Source: Nostoc sp. UHCC 0302
Lineage (GTDB): Bacteria; Cyanobacteriota; Cyanobacteriia; Cyanobacteriales; Nostocaceae
Length of the DNA: 64,000 nucleotides
Direction of reading: 5' to 3'
Assembly (NCBI RefSeq): GCF_038096175.1
Contig: NZ_CP151099.1
Coordinates: forward strand, 1,490,501-1,554,500
A program made the position numbers and the translations under genes. How positions within the stretch are numbered: position 1 is the stretch's first letter; every line of letters starts with the position of its first letter. Below, one piece after another: positions 1 to 9,279 of this stretch. The notes beneath the pieces were generated by a model. The model saw only the letters and a program-made list of their open reading frames with translations. It did no database searches and was not told the origin of the DNA.

Positions 1-62
1 TGCCAAAACATTGCTCGGTTATGCCAAAACATTGCTCGGTTATGCCAAAACGTTTACCTGTA
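1..62. repeat. 21-bp direct repeat, cut by window start
   Basis: Two perfect copies of a 21-bp unit beginning tgccaaaacattgctcggtt, plus a third copy that diverges after about 9 bases. The array starts at base 1, so more copies may lie upstream. The unit is a multiple of three and keeps a frame open (a 7-residue peptide repeat), but the reading frame through it has no ribosome site and runs into other repeats, so it is not called as a gene. The rest of the stretch up to the clpP end (63-481) holds a miniature element (206-310) and no recognisable gene. Confidence 0.8.
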
Positions 63-205
63 TTGTCAATGCATCGGTTTGCAATAAATTAACGCACCCG
101 TTTTTTAACCTAGCTATTCTTGTCTTCCTTGCCTCTCTGCCTTTTTTACTGCCATTCTCTAGCGGTTTCTATTTGAAAAAGACTCAGTACACTTTTATTC
201 TTTTT

Positions 206-310
206 TATACTAGTTTAATTAATGATTGCAACACATCCTTGGGTGAAGACGCGATTCATCGCGTCTCTACAAATGGTCTATTTGTCACATTCTTTTTTGA
301 AATTGGTATT
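206..310 (+). repeat. ~105-bp miniature inverted-repeat element, copy 1
   Basis: This element also occurs near 5794-5899 (opposite orientation) and 42129-42234. The ends approximate the inverted pair TATACCAATT / AATTGGTATT, with the left end degenerate in this copy. The centre carries the hairpin gacgcgattcatcgcgtc. It encodes nothing and fits a non-autonomous mobile element or a REP-like sequence. No transposase for it is in the window. Confidence 0.75.
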
Positions 311-481
311 ATCTGTTTCCTGTCTCTACGAGTGATTCAGGAATCAACTCGGATTCCTATAAGGCTAGGATTTGATTTTTGAAAAAACTCAGTACAAATC
401 GAAAATCCTGATTTCCTACTCCCTACTCCCTAATTCCCACTCCCCGCCTACGCAGATAATTTCAAAAATCAAATATGATTC

Positions 482-1111
482 CTATATATCAGAATTGGTT
501 GGAGATTGAATATTTGCAGTTTTCAAAATGATACTGTCAATTAATCCATAGGCTTTGGCTTCTTCAGCACTCATAAAAAAGTCCCGTTCCGAATCAAGTT
601 CAATTTGCTCTGGCGTTTTACCAGTATTAGCCGCAAGTATTCTGTTAATTAATTTGCGGAAATACAAAATTTCTTTGGCTGCAATTTCAATATCTGATGC
701 TTTTCCTTGAGCGCCTCCTGATGGTTGATGAATCATAATCCGAGCGCTTGGTAGAGCATATCTTTTGCCTTTAGTTCCGCAAGCCAGTAAGAATGCTCCC
801 ATTGAGGCTGCAATGCCGATACATACTGTACAAACTTCTGAACGAATTTGGTTTATGGTGTCGTAAATAGCCATTCCTGCGGATACCGAACCTCCAGGGC
901 TATTGATATACAATGTAATATCCCGCTCTGGATCTTCTGCGTCAAGAAATAACATTTGTGCAACAATCAGATTAGCTGCTTCATCTGTAACTTCGCTTCG
1001 CAAAAATATAATTCGCTCTGCAAGCAAACGCGAATAAATATCTAGCGATCGCTCCCCATGTTCTGATTGTTGAATAATAATTGGGATACTGATTTGAGAA
1101 GAATAATTCAT
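482..1111 (-). CDS. clpP: ATP-dependent Clp protease proteolytic subunit
   Basis: A ClpP serine peptidase (family S14) of 209 residues, the normal length. ClpP forms a double heptameric ring that degrades unfolded or tagged proteins fed by ClpA/C/X-type ATPases in the cytosol. The catalytic Ser103 lies in [10 protein letters not shown], His128 in MIHQP and Asp177 in the SERD segment; the oxyanion motif [11 protein letters not shown] is at 69-79. Cyanobacteria carry several ClpP paralogues and a ClpR, and the intact triad shows this one is an active-type subunit rather than ClpR. The start ATG at 1111 fits the family N-terminus. The gene stands alone and its upstream region carries twin palindromes (1188-1239) that may control it. 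Confidence 0.96.
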   Translation of the reverse strand: MNYSSQISIPIIIQQSEHGERSLDIYSRLLAERIIFLRSEVTDEAANLIVAQMLFLDAEDPERDITLYINSPGGSVSAGMAIYDTINQIRSEVCTVCIGIAASMGAFLLACGTKGKRYALPSARIMIHQPSGGAQGKASDIEIAAKEILYFRKLINRILAANTGKTPEQIELDSERDFFMSAEEAKAYGLIDSIILKTANIQSPTNSDI

Positions 1112-1187
1112 ATTTTTTGTCTCAACTCTTAATCTTAAAGTTGCAGTTTCGTACTTCTATCTACAGGTGTACTCATTCCGATAAAAC

Positions 1188-1239
1188 ATATAGTTAAGCA
1201 TTCGCTTAACTATATAAATAATATATAAGCAATTGCTTA
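1188..1239. promoter_or_regulatory. Twin palindromic operator-like sites upstream of clpP
   Basis: Two palindromes share the core TAAGC-N4-GCTTA. The first is perfect over 12-bp arms (1188-1199 and 1204-1215, loop ATTC); the second has arms 1226-1230 and 1235-1239 around AATT. Their centres are 31 bp apart, about three helical turns, so both face the same side of the DNA. The sites lie about 80-130 bp upstream of the clpP start, and no plus-strand gene starts before 1718. The spacing suggests cooperative binding of a dimeric regulator. The regulator is unknown and a transcript hairpin is the alternative. Confidence 0.5.
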
Positions 1240-1717
1240 AATGTCAAGTTTGCTGAGGTGCAAGGATTATGGCGAATTTTTGATGTGGATATGGATAACC
1301 TGCATCCAGAATGCTCTGCATCATACCTTTACAGCGTTTACCCGGCACAAATGTGACAGTTATATCATTTGTCAAAATCTTGCAACAAATAAATTGACTG
1401 AGTACTATTCTGTCAAGTTTGATTTGATAGGTTGTTAGTTGCGCTGTCTTCGCTTTAGCACAACTACGGACAGATAGTAGTACATTTATACGTTATGAAG
1501 CGTGTATTTATGCCTTTGTTAAAGTATAAGCGTTCTTAGTTAACTATACCAATGTAATCAGTTCATGACATTCTGCTTTTACCAAAGCTTTGCTAATTGT
1601 CAAAACAGAACAAACTTTACAAAATTTGTTAGTAATAATTCTGCTTCAAGGATAGAATTTTTAAGAAATCTTACTATCTGTTGCTTTAAAAAAATCTTTT
1701 TCTAGAGTTGTAAAGCA
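1240..1717. other. Intergenic region upstream of hybrid kinase
   Basis: An AT-rich stretch of about 480 bases with no convincing gene. A 65-codon open frame at 1241-1438 has no ribosome site and no family resemblance. It should contain the promoter of the kinase starting at 1718. No clear operator was recognised. Confidence 0.5.
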
Positions 1718-4700
1718 ATGAGAGATGAACAAAAGAGCAAAGAGCAGGTCATTGAAGAGTTAGTGGCGCTGCGTGAAAGTTTTTCTAATATCCAAAAATT
1801 AGCCGCACAGCAGGAGGCAGCAGAAGCGGCATTACGGCAGCAAACCCAGCGGGTGCAACTGATGGCAGAGATTGCTCAACGCATCCGGCAGAGTTTGAAT
1901 TTAGAAGAGATTTTGAACACAACAGTAAAAGAAGTACAGCAGTTTCTGCAAGCAGATCGGGTGTTTATTTACCGCTTTCAAGCCGATTGGAGTGGAGTTG
2001 TAATTGTTGAATCTGTAGACTCTAGTTATGCATCTATCTTAGGAAGGAAAATTACAGACTCATTTTTTGCAGATCCAAGTAGACGAGAGCTTTACGAACA
2101 AAATCGCATCCAAACCATAACAGATATTTACACAGCAGATTTATCTCCATGTCACGTTGATTTATTAGCAAATCTGCAAATCAGGGCAAACTTAGTAGTT
2201 CCTATTCTTCAAGGAAAACAGTTATGTGGACTACTAGTAGCAAACTACTGTTCAAAACCGCGCCAATGGCAGCAGTTGGAGATTGACTTGCTTGAGCAAT
2301 TAGCAACTCAACTCTCTATCGCTTTACAACAAAGCCAACTGTACGAACAAACTCAACGCCTCTTTCAAAGAGAGCAGGCGCTCAATCGAGTGATTCAAAG
2401 CATCCGGAATTCTTTGGACTTAGAAACTATTTTTTCCACAGCAACGCGTGAGATTACTCATCTGGTACAAGCTGATAGAGCTGAAATTATGCAGTATCTC
2501 CCCGAACGGCAACTGTGGCTAAATGTCATGGACTATCGCCAGAACCCAGATTTACCAGATTCTTTAGGGCTAGAAATTTCTGATGTTGGTAATGAAATTA
2601 CTGCTAGGCTCAAGCGATTAGAAGTATTTAAAATTGAAAACGCTAGCACTTGTTCAGATGAAATTAACCGCAACTTGGGGCAAATTTATCGGGGTGCATG
2701 GTTAATTGTACCGTTACACTTTGGTTCATTGGTTTGGGGTAGCCTTGCAGTCTTGAGAAATAAAGAATCTTTATCTTGGCAAGAAGAAGAAGTAGAATTA
2801 ACTTTAGCAGTTGCCGACCAGTTAGCGATCGCCATTCAACAATCTACGCTCTTTGAGCAGTTGCAAACCGAACTGAGAGAGCGTCAGCAAGTAGAAGCAG
2901 CGCTGCAAGAAAAACAGCATTTTATTCAGAGAATTGCAGAAACAACCCCGGATATCGTATATGTCTATGACTTAGTTGAACGGCGCAATATTTATGTAAA
3001 CCGTCAAATTGTCGAAATCCTTGGCTACACTTCCCAAGAAATTCAAACAATGAGAGAGGCTGTACTGCCAAATCTCGTTCATCCAAATGACATAGCACGC
3101 ATCAACGAACACTTGCAACGGTTTCATACTCTTAAAGATAGTGAAGTCATTGAAATAGAGTATCGAATGAGACACGCCAATGGCGAGTGGCGTTGGCTAC
3201 ATAGTCGAGAGACTGTATTTGCCCAAAATGCAGACGGCATCCCCATGCAGATTTTGGGTGCAGCTAGTGATATTACCGAACGCAAGCGGGCTGAGACAGA
3301 AATTTATTTTCAGGCGCATCTCCTATCAGCAGTGCAACAGGCAATTATTGCCACTGACTTGAACGGCATAATTATTTATTGGAATAACTTTGCACAAACC
3401 CTTTACGGTTGGTTAGCTGACGAAGTGAAGGGTAAAAACATCCTGGAGACTATATTACCTGAAACCTCACAAGAGCAAGCAGCTGAAATTATGTCTCACT
3501 TGCAGCGTGGTGAAAGTTGGTCAGGTGAATTTCTCGTGCGCCGTCGAGACGGTACAACCTTCCCGGTACTAGTTACAGATTCCCCAATCTATGATGACGA
3601 AAATACATTAGTCGGCATCATTGGCATTTCTGCTGACATCACTGAGCATAAGCAGGCTCTGGAAGCACTGCAAGAGAGCGAAGCACGACTGAGGTTAGCC
3701 CTAGAAGCTGCCCACATGAGTACTTGGGACTGGGACATCTTAACTAATAACGTGGTGTATTTTAACGAAGACACTCCGATATTTGGAGTTGCACCAAATG
3801 ATAGCCTGGCTACTTATGAAGCTTTTCTTAATGGTATTTATCCTGAAGACCGCGATCGCATAGCTACTGATGTGAAGAATGCGATTGAAAACCACACAGA
3901 ATATGAAACTGAATTTCGAGTGGTTTGGCCTGATGGTCAAGTACGTTGGTTAGGGGATAAAGGCCAAGTATTCTATGACGAAACTGGTAAAGCAATACGC
4001 ATGGTGGGCGTGTCAGTAGATATCAGCGAACGCAAGCAAGCCGAAGCAAAAATTCGTGAACAAGCAGCGTTGCTTGATGTAACTACAAATGCAATTCTTG
4101 TTCAAGATTTAGAAAATAAAATTATATTTTGGAACAAAAGCGCTGAACAAATTTATGGTTGGAAATCAGAAGAAGCTCTAGGCAAGAATGTGAATGAGCT
4201 ATTGTACAAGGATAATTTGCCACAATTGCAAGAAGCCGTGTACCAAACTCAGCTCACAGGTCAATGGTATGGGGAATTGCATCAAATAGCAAAACAAGGG
4301 CAGACAATCATAGTTGAAAGTCGCTGGAGTCTGGTAGAGCAAGAGAACCCAAAATCTATTCTCATCGTTAACACCGATATAACGCAAAAGAAACAACACG
4401 AAGCCCAATTTCAACGCGCCCAGCGGTTGGAGAGCTTAGGTACACTAGCTAGCGGCATTGCTCACGAACTCAATAACATCCTAACTCCCATGCTGTTATC
4501 CGCTCAACTTTTACAGATGAAAGTTAGTGATGAGCAAAATCAGCTACTGCTTCAAATGTTAGAAAACAATACTCAACGCAGTGCAGATTTGGTTAAGCAA
4601 GTACTATTGTTTGCCCGTGGCGTTGAAGGTAAGCGGGAACTTTTGGAAGTCCAACCTTTAATATTAGAAATTCAACAGTTGGCTCAACAAACATTCCCTA

Positions 4701-5527
4701 GAAATATTAAAGTTGAGACTGACCTAGTACCAAATCTTTGGTCTATATATGGAGATGCTACACAACTACACCAAGTATTACTAAATCTAGTGATAAATGG
4801 TCGTGATGCCATGCCAAACGGTGGAAGTTTGAGTATTTCTGCTACAAATTTTTATGTGGATGAAACCTATGCCAAAATGAATCTTGATGCAGATGTTGGT
4901 TCTTATATTGTTATTACTGTCAATGATACCGGAATCGGTATGCCTCAAGAAATATTAGATAGAATTTTCGAGCCATTTTACACAACTAAAGAAATTGGTA
5001 AAGGTTCAGGTCTTGGTCTTTCAACTGTGCTTGGTATTATTAAAAGTTACAGTGGTTTTATTAATGTAACTAGTAATGTCGGTAAAGGAACAAAATTTCA
5101 GGTGTTCTTAAAAGCAGTGCTGGCAAACCAAACGGAATCAGAAGAAGAATTAGAATTCCCGGCGGGAAATGGAGAATTGATTTTAGTGGTAGATGACGAA
5201 GCTGAAATTCGAGAAATCACCAAAACAATGCTTTTAAAATACAACTATCGAGTGCTTACTGCTAATGATGGCATTGAAGCGATCGCATTGTATGTGCAAA
5301 ATCGCCAAGAAATTAGTGCAGTTTTGGTAGACATGGTGATGCCAGCTATGGATGGTTTGACTACTATCCGTACTTTGCAGCAAATGAATCCACTAGTTAA
5401 AATTATTCCCTCTAGCGGACTATTAGATAACCAACAGCTTGTCCAAGCTAGTGGTATGCAAACATTCTTGTTAAAACCTTACACTATGTGGCAACTATTG
5501 CAAGTCTTAAACAATCTTCTTAACTAG
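1718..5527 (+). CDS. Hybrid sensor histidine kinase, GAF-GAF-PAS(4)-HisKA-HATPase-REC
   Basis: A soluble hybrid kinase of 1269 residues with no membrane segment. Order: N-terminal coiled coil (1-60), GAF (about 62-207), GAF (about 238-380), four PAS/PAC units (about 405-520, 530-650, 655-775, 785-895), HisKA with phospho-acceptor His916 in the IAHELNN motif, HATPase with DTGIGM and GSGLGLS boxes (about 1010-1130), and a C-terminal receiver with phospho-acceptor Asp1205 in VDMVMPAMDG. The IAHELNN core resembles NtrB/ArcB-like kinases. The GAF domains lack an obvious bilin-binding Cys motif, so the ligand is unknown. It probably senses an intracellular or redox/light-linked signal. No partner regulator is adjacent, so output must go through the fused receiver or a phosphorelay. 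Confidence 0.93.
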   Translation: MRDEQKSKEQVIEELVALRESFSNIQKLAAQQEAAEAALRQQTQRVQLMAEIAQRIRQSLNLEEILNTTVKEVQQFLQADRVFIYRFQADWSGVVIVESVDSSYASILGRKITDSFFADPSRRELYEQNRIQTITDIYTADLSPCHVDLLANLQIRANLVVPILQGKQLCGLLVANYCSKPRQWQQLEIDLLEQLATQLSIALQQSQLYEQTQRLFQREQALNRVIQSIRNSLDLETIFSTATREITHLVQADRAEIMQYLPERQLWLNVMDYRQNPDLPDSLGLEISDVGNEITARLKRLEVFKIENASTCSDEINRNLGQIYRGAWLIVPLHFGSLVWGSLAVLRNKESLSWQEEEVELTLAVADQLAIAIQQSTLFEQLQTELRERQQVEAALQEKQHFIQRIAETTPDIVYVYDLVERRNIYVNRQIVEILGYTSQEIQTMREAVLPNLVHPNDIARINEHLQRFHTLKDSEVIEIEYRMRHANGEWRWLHSRETVFAQNADGIPMQILGAASDITERKRAETEIYFQAHLLSAVQQAIIATDLNGIIIYWNNFAQTLYGWLADEVKGKNILETILPETSQEQAAEIMSHLQRGESWSGEFLVRRRDGTTFPVLVTDSPIYDDENTLVGIIGISADITEHKQALEALQESEARLRLALEAAHMSTWDWDILTNNVVYFNEDTPIFGVAPNDSLATYEAFLNGIYPEDRDRIATDVKNAIENHTEYETEFRVVWPDGQVRWLGDKGQVFYDETGKAIRMVGVSVDISERKQAEAKIREQAALLDVTTNAILVQDLENKIIFWNKSAEQIYGWKSEEALGKNVNELLYKDNLPQLQEAVYQTQLTGQWYGELHQIAKQGQTIIVESRWSLVEQENPKSILIVNTDITQKKQHEAQFQRAQRLESLGTLASGIAHELNNILTPMLLSAQLLQMKVSDEQNQLLLQMLENNTQRSADLVKQVLLFARGVEGKRELLEVQPLILEIQQLAQQTFPRNIKVETDLVPNLWSIYGDATQLHQVLLNLVINGRDAMPNGGSLSISATNFYVDETYAKMNLDADVGSYIVITVNDTGIGMPQEILDRIFEPFYTTKEIGKGSGLGLSTVLGIIKSYSGFINVTSNVGKGTKFQVFLKAVLANQTESEEELEFPAGNGELILVVDDEAEIREITKTMLLKYNYRVLTANDGIEAIALYVQNRQEISAVLVDMVMPAMDGLTTIRTLQQMNPLVKIIPSSGLLDNQQLVQASGMQTFLLKPYTMWQLLQVLNNLLN

Positions 5528-5793
5528 TCTGGCCGGGCATTAATCAATTTTTCAATTTCTACAGCTTTAATAAACTTTTATAAGTATAAAAAAATTGAAA
5601 CCTAAACAGGGAAAGCCTTTTACGCTACTAGTTCCGTTTTAGTACGGATTTAGTTCAAGGTGTAATAAAGCTAATTGGAGTAGATTCACAGGGGACATAG
5701 CACCATCGACAAACTAATCTAGGGATGAACTATCTTGCTGATAACGCACATCAGGGAATGCATTGCTAGTAGTTAAAGCGGGAGCAGTATAGT

Positions 5794-5899
5794 TATACCA
5801 ATTTGAAAAAAGAATGTGACAAATAGCCCATCTGTAGAGACGCGATGAATCGCGTCTTCATCCAGGGATGTGTTGCAATCATTAATTGAATTGGTATTA
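5794..5899 (-). repeat. ~105-bp miniature inverted-repeat element, copy 2 (inverted)
   Basis: This is the reverse complement of the element at 206-310 and 42129-42234, with ends TATACCAATT and AATTGGTATT intact. The internal hairpin tagagacgcgatgaatcgcg is conserved. It lies between the kinase and the small gene at 5969. The rest of 5528-5968 shows nothing recognisable. Confidence 0.8.
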
Positions 5900-5968
5900 T
5901 CAATAAATTATCGTTTTCAGTAATTTCCGTAACAGCGCTACACATAATATTTGATTTAAGGCACTTCA

Positions 5969-6253
5969 ATGGATAGCATACACGCTGCAATTCTCACTAA
6001 AATTCTTACTGATAACGGTTTCACTTCTGGCACTATTGCTGAAAAATTCATCCAGTGTCGTATGCCAGGGCATGATGATTACTTACTTAGATTTAGTTGG
6101 GATCAGAATTCGGAATTAGTTGGAATTGAATTAGTAGACTGCTGGGCAAATTCTGTAATCTCATCTTGGAAGACTTCTTCCGCCATGATTCATTTAGTTT
6201 TAAGACAGGTACAATTTTTCGTTAGAGAGTATGAAAGCATTTGGCAATCATAG
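5969..6253 (+). CDS. Hypothetical protein (94 aa)
   Basis: A small open frame with a plausible ribosome site (AAGG seven bases before the ATG) and ordinary composition. The protein is soluble, with no signal peptide, membrane segment or known motif; it has two Cys residues (31 and 57) and a Trp-rich C-terminal half. I do not recognise a family. It stands alone between a miniature repeat element and the DAHP synthase terminator. It could be a lineage-specific gene or a chance frame. Confidence 0.45.
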   Translation: MDSIHAAILTKILTDNGFTSGTIAEKFIQCRMPGHDDYLLRFSWDQNSELVGIELVDCWANSVISSWKTSSAMIHLVLRQVQFFVREYESIWQS

Positions 6254-6528
6254 AGTAAATTTACAACTTAAAAAACTCCGAGAGCAGGCGCTTTAATTAT
6301 TTATTTAAATCCTAAGATAATGAGCTAAAACCGAATATTCAAATTAAACAGTTAACAAGCATTCTAACCGTTTACTGTCTAAAAATTAAATGTCTTACAG
6401 CTTATCTTCTACATCATGCGCGGTTAAATAAAGTATATTTATTAGGGTCATCTATTATTTCAAAATTTTATGCTTGGAATGGGGCAAAAAAAGCGATCGC
6501 TTTTTCCTCAATTAAAGCGACTCTATAG

Positions 6529-6558
6529 AAAAAAGGACATATATCATGATATATGCCC
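6529..6558 (-). terminator. Rho-independent terminator of the type I-beta DAHP synthase gene
   Basis: Read on the minus strand, GGG, then an 18-bp perfect palindrome (catatatcatgatatatg), then TCC form a 12-bp stem directly followed by six T. It lies about 35-65 bases past the aroF stop. A second HIP1-containing palindrome, aaaaagcgatcgcttttt, lies at about 6486-6504. The rest of 6254-6593 holds no gene. Confidence 0.75.
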
Positions 6559-6593
6559 AAAATCAGCTTTATAGATGTAATTGCAACTGCATT

Positions 6594-7651
6594 TTAAGCT
6601 AAAGCTACTGCTGGTTGCTGCCAGCGCCCAACTGCCTTAGCAATTACTGCAAGTTCTTGCATCAACTTATCGAAACGGTCTGGCGTGAGAGATTGGGAAC
6701 CATCAGATAAGGCTTTAGCGGGGTTGGGGTGAACCTCAATCATGAGAGAATCAGTACCAGCTGCGATCGCTGCCATTGACATTGAAGGGACAAACTCAGA
6801 CCAACCTGTGCCGTGACTAGGGTCAATCATAATTGGTAAGTGGGTCAGTTTTCGCAACACTGGCACTACTGATATATCTAGGGTATTTCGAGTATACTGA
6901 CGGTCAAAGGTACGAATTCCCCGCTCACACAAAATCACATTTGGATTTCCTGCCGCCAGAATATACTCAGCTGCCATCAACCAATCTTCAATAGTAGCTG
7001 CCATCCCCCGTTTTAAAAGAACTGCTTCGGCTGCGCTCCCACTTTTTTTAACAAGGAAAAATTCTGCATATTCCTTGCTCCCACCTGAATTACATCAGCA
7101 ATTTCAGCAATTTTATCCAAGTCTGTGGCATCCATCACTTCTGTAATAATCCCAAGCCCACTGACTTCCCGCGCCTTTGCTAACAATTCCAAAGCGCTCT
7201 CGCCATGTCCTTGAAAGGCGTAAGGTGAAGTCCGGGGTTTGTATGCCCCACCGCGCAAAAACTTGGCTCCAGCCGTCTTGACACGCCGCGCTGTCTCCAC
7301 AATCATTTCTTCATTTTCTACAGAGCAGGGGCCAGCAACAACTACCAAGGGATGGTGTTCACCAAATACAACTGCTCCATTGGGAGTATCAACTATTACT
7401 TCAGAAGCTTCCCCATGACGAAACTGGCGGCTAGCCCGTTTGTAAGGCTGCTCTACCCGCAAGACTTGCTCAATCCAGGGGCTAAGTTCCTGAATGCTTA
7501 GTGGGTCTAAACTGGCGGTTTCACCTACTAGACCAATTACTACTTTGTGTTGACCGACAATTTTTTCTGGTGTCAATCCCCAACTGGATAGTTCCTCATC
7601 AATCCGGTTTATTTCCGCCTCCGGGGAACCACTTTTCATTACTATAATCAT
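6594..7651 (-). pseudogene. aroF: 3-deoxy-7-phosphoheptulonate synthase (type I-beta), frameshifted
   Basis: DAHP synthase condenses phosphoenolpyruvate with erythrose 4-phosphate, the first step of the shikimate pathway. The N-terminal part (7651-7013) has the ferredoxin-like regulatory segment and barrel motifs VVAGPCSVE, KFLRGGAYKPRTSPY and VIQVGARNMQN. The C-terminal part (from 7004) has ERGIRTFD, IDPSHGTG and IEVHPNPAKALSDG. The two parts are in different frames. Near 7021-7030 the minus strand reads CCGAAGCAGTTC where one extra G (AAGGCAGTT) would restore the family sequence KAVLLKRGMAAT, giving about 352 residues. This is a one-base deletion, either real or a sequencing error. Everything else is conserved, so any inactivation is recent. 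An intact type I-alpha enzyme is at 16523-17566. Confidence 0.88.
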
Positions 7652-7719
7652 GTGTAAGTTCCTAATTTAATTGAGTAGCTTATTTAGCAAAATAAAAATA
7701 ATTAGAACAAAAAAATATT

Positions 7720-7977
7720 ATATACAGCAGAATTCATAATGGGCTACGTCCCGCTATGCTAACGGAAGGAAAAGAGGCTTTATACCTGACTTGACTTCGA
7801 CTCCCTTTCCTGCGGGACGCTACGCGTAGCTTGCTTCCCCGGAGGGGTACGACTACGCTACCTCGGCTCCGGTTCCATCGAGCGAAGTCGAGATGCTCGG
7901 CACAAGTCAGGGCAAGTCGCTCAGTAACCATGAGACCTATATTGTGTACTTCGTCAACTTGAAATCTGCTGTATATA
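7720..7977. repeat. Dispersed element with 17-bp inverted ends, copy 1 (carries a nested insertion)
   Basis: The inverted ends are TATATACAGCAGAATTC (left) and the complement of TATATACAGCAGATTTC (right). A second copy is at 20584-20780. Relative to that copy, this one holds about 52 extra bases containing gcgggacgctacgcgtagc, flanked by a repeated CGACT that looks like a target duplication, so one repeat has inserted into another. A 139-codon open frame crosses it but is repeat-derived. The remaining bases to 8261 show no gene. Confidence 0.75.
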
Positions 7978-8261
7978 GCGCTCAGGTATTTAACTACTCT
8001 CTTCCTTGTCTTCCTTCTCTGCGAGACCGGAGGTGTTGGCGGAAGCCTCTCACAGAGAATGTGGTTTGTTAAAAATTTAGATATTCTACCCAGGAAGAAC
8101 GCCTGACAGCGAACGAGCGGCGAGAAGTAATAGCTGAATATTGAGTAAGACAAGAATTATAAAGTTTTAATTAGCAATGTTGAAGTTATAAAATTTCAAC
8201 TTCAACATTCACTTTAAAATCTACCCAATACCCCAGCTATCCGAAACCTGAACGCCAGTAA

Positions 8262-8732
8262 CTATACTTTCTTCTGTCGAGTTTCGCGCCAAACCGCCAC
8301 CATCCGTCCCCAATTGGTACTAAACTCACCCAGCCCTAGCAGGTTTCCAGGTCTTTCTTCATCCCAAGAGGCAGAAAGGACTCCGTAAGTTATCCCCAGT
8401 ACCCCCAAACCAAACAGTCCCATGTTCACCAATAATACGGCGATGGGAGGTAGTTTGATATCAGAGTAGATTGCAAGTAAATAGCTGACAATCAGGGTAG
8501 CGATGCCCAAAACTGTTGGTATACCACAGAATGCAGCCACTCGCCGGATCATCCGCTGACTGACTACCTGGGGAATTGCCATCTCTTCTTTGGTGTAAGG
8601 CGGCTTTCTGTCAGGCTGTTTCTCAGAGGTATTGAGCTGTGCTGGTGGCTTACTTTGAGTTTTTGCAGGCTTTTGGCGCTTTTTGTTTGGCTCAAAGGGT
8701 AAGCGACTGCGTTCAGATTCTTCAGCAGACAT
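8262..8732 (-). CDS. PAM68-family protein (DUF3464), photosystem II assembly
   Basis: A protein of 156 residues with a charged, Pro/Lys-rich N-terminal tail (1-60) and two membrane segments (about 67-87 and 94-116), ending in a soluble tail with the conserved GLGEFSTNWGRM region. This matches the PAM68 family, thylakoid proteins that help assemble the photosystem II core (D1/CP43/CP47 insertion). The gene follows rpsO with 12 bases between stop and start on the same strand, so the two are probably cotranscribed. Function is inferred from family knowledge. Confidence 0.85.
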   Translation of the reverse strand: MSAEESERSRLPFEPNKKRQKPAKTQSKPPAQLNTSEKQPDRKPPYTKEEMAIPQVVSQRMIRRVAAFCGIPTVLGIATLIVSYLLAIYSDIKLPPIAVLLVNMGLFGLGVLGITYGVLSASWDEERPGNLLGLGEFSTNWGRMVAVWRETRQKKV

Positions 8733-8744
8733 AAGCTCTCATCC

Positions 8745-9014
8745 TTATCCACGAATACCGAGACGAGCAATCAAAGCTAAATACTTTTCCCGGCTTTCCT
8801 GCTGGACATAAGCTAGAAGACGCTTGCGCTGACCAATTAGCCTTAACAGCCCGCGACGGGAGGAATGGTCTTTCTTATTTGCTTGGAGATGTTCACTGAG
8901 GCGGACAATGCGCTCAGTTAGCATAGCAATTTGGACTTCGGCAGAACCGGTATCAGTTTCGTGAACTTGGTAGCTGGAGATAATCTCCTGTTTTCGCAGT
9001 TGCGTGAGAGCCAT
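8745..9014 (-). CDS. rpsO: 30S ribosomal protein S15
   Basis: 89 residues, the usual S15 length. It has the family signature region [16 protein letters not shown], then the [21 protein letters not shown] block that contacts the central domain of 16S rRNA. S15 binds 16S rRNA early and nucleates the small-subunit platform. In many bacteria it regulates its own mRNA; I see no clear pseudoknot here. It lies upstream of the PAM68 gene. Confidence 0.97.
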   Translation of the reverse strand: MALTQLRKQEIISSYQVHETDTGSAEVQIAMLTERIVRLSEHLQANKKDHSSRRGLLRLIGQRKRLLAYVQQESREKYLALIARLGIRG

Positions 9015-9110
9015 GATCGATTTTATTTCTAGTTTTTCAAATGTATGTAGCAGTCTCCCATAATATCACAGCCGCTCTTAAGGTGTATGTGGTATTACCA
9101 GGCGGGGAAG

Positions 9111-9211
9111 TGGGGGGCAGGGGGCAGCACTTCTCTACGAGAGGCTGCGCCCTAAGCGCAGCTATGCCGCAGGCTTTACGGCTACGCTCAGTGACAGAGG
9201 GAGCAGGGGGA
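9111..9211. repeat. G-rich dispersed repeat (cagcacttctctacgagagg family), copy 1
   Basis: The core reads cagcacttctctacgagagg, then ctgcgccctaagcgcagc, then a stretch ending gctacgctcagtgac, flanked by GGGGGCAG and GGGAGCAGGGGG tracts. Other copies are at 43475-43581 and 45703-45844, with a derivative inside the large kinase (49972-50091). It is rich in small hairpins. Open frames on both strands here are repeat-derived. Confidence 0.8.
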
Positions 9212-9279
9212 GAAATAACTAATAACCCCAGTCCCCAGTCGCCGATACCCAATCCCCAGTCCCGCGCCAAGCGCTTTAA

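Noticed and set aside
11-382. 123-codon plus-strand open frame at the window start
   Set aside because: It begins in a tandem repeat, crosses the miniature element and has no ribosome site or family match.
1241-1438. 65-codon plus-strand frame upstream of the kinase
   Set aside because: No ribosome site, no family resemblance, and it begins inside the clpP palindromes.
7734-8153. 139-codon minus-strand open frame
   Set aside because: It runs through the dispersed inverted-repeat element and its nested insertion; the sequence is repeat-derived.
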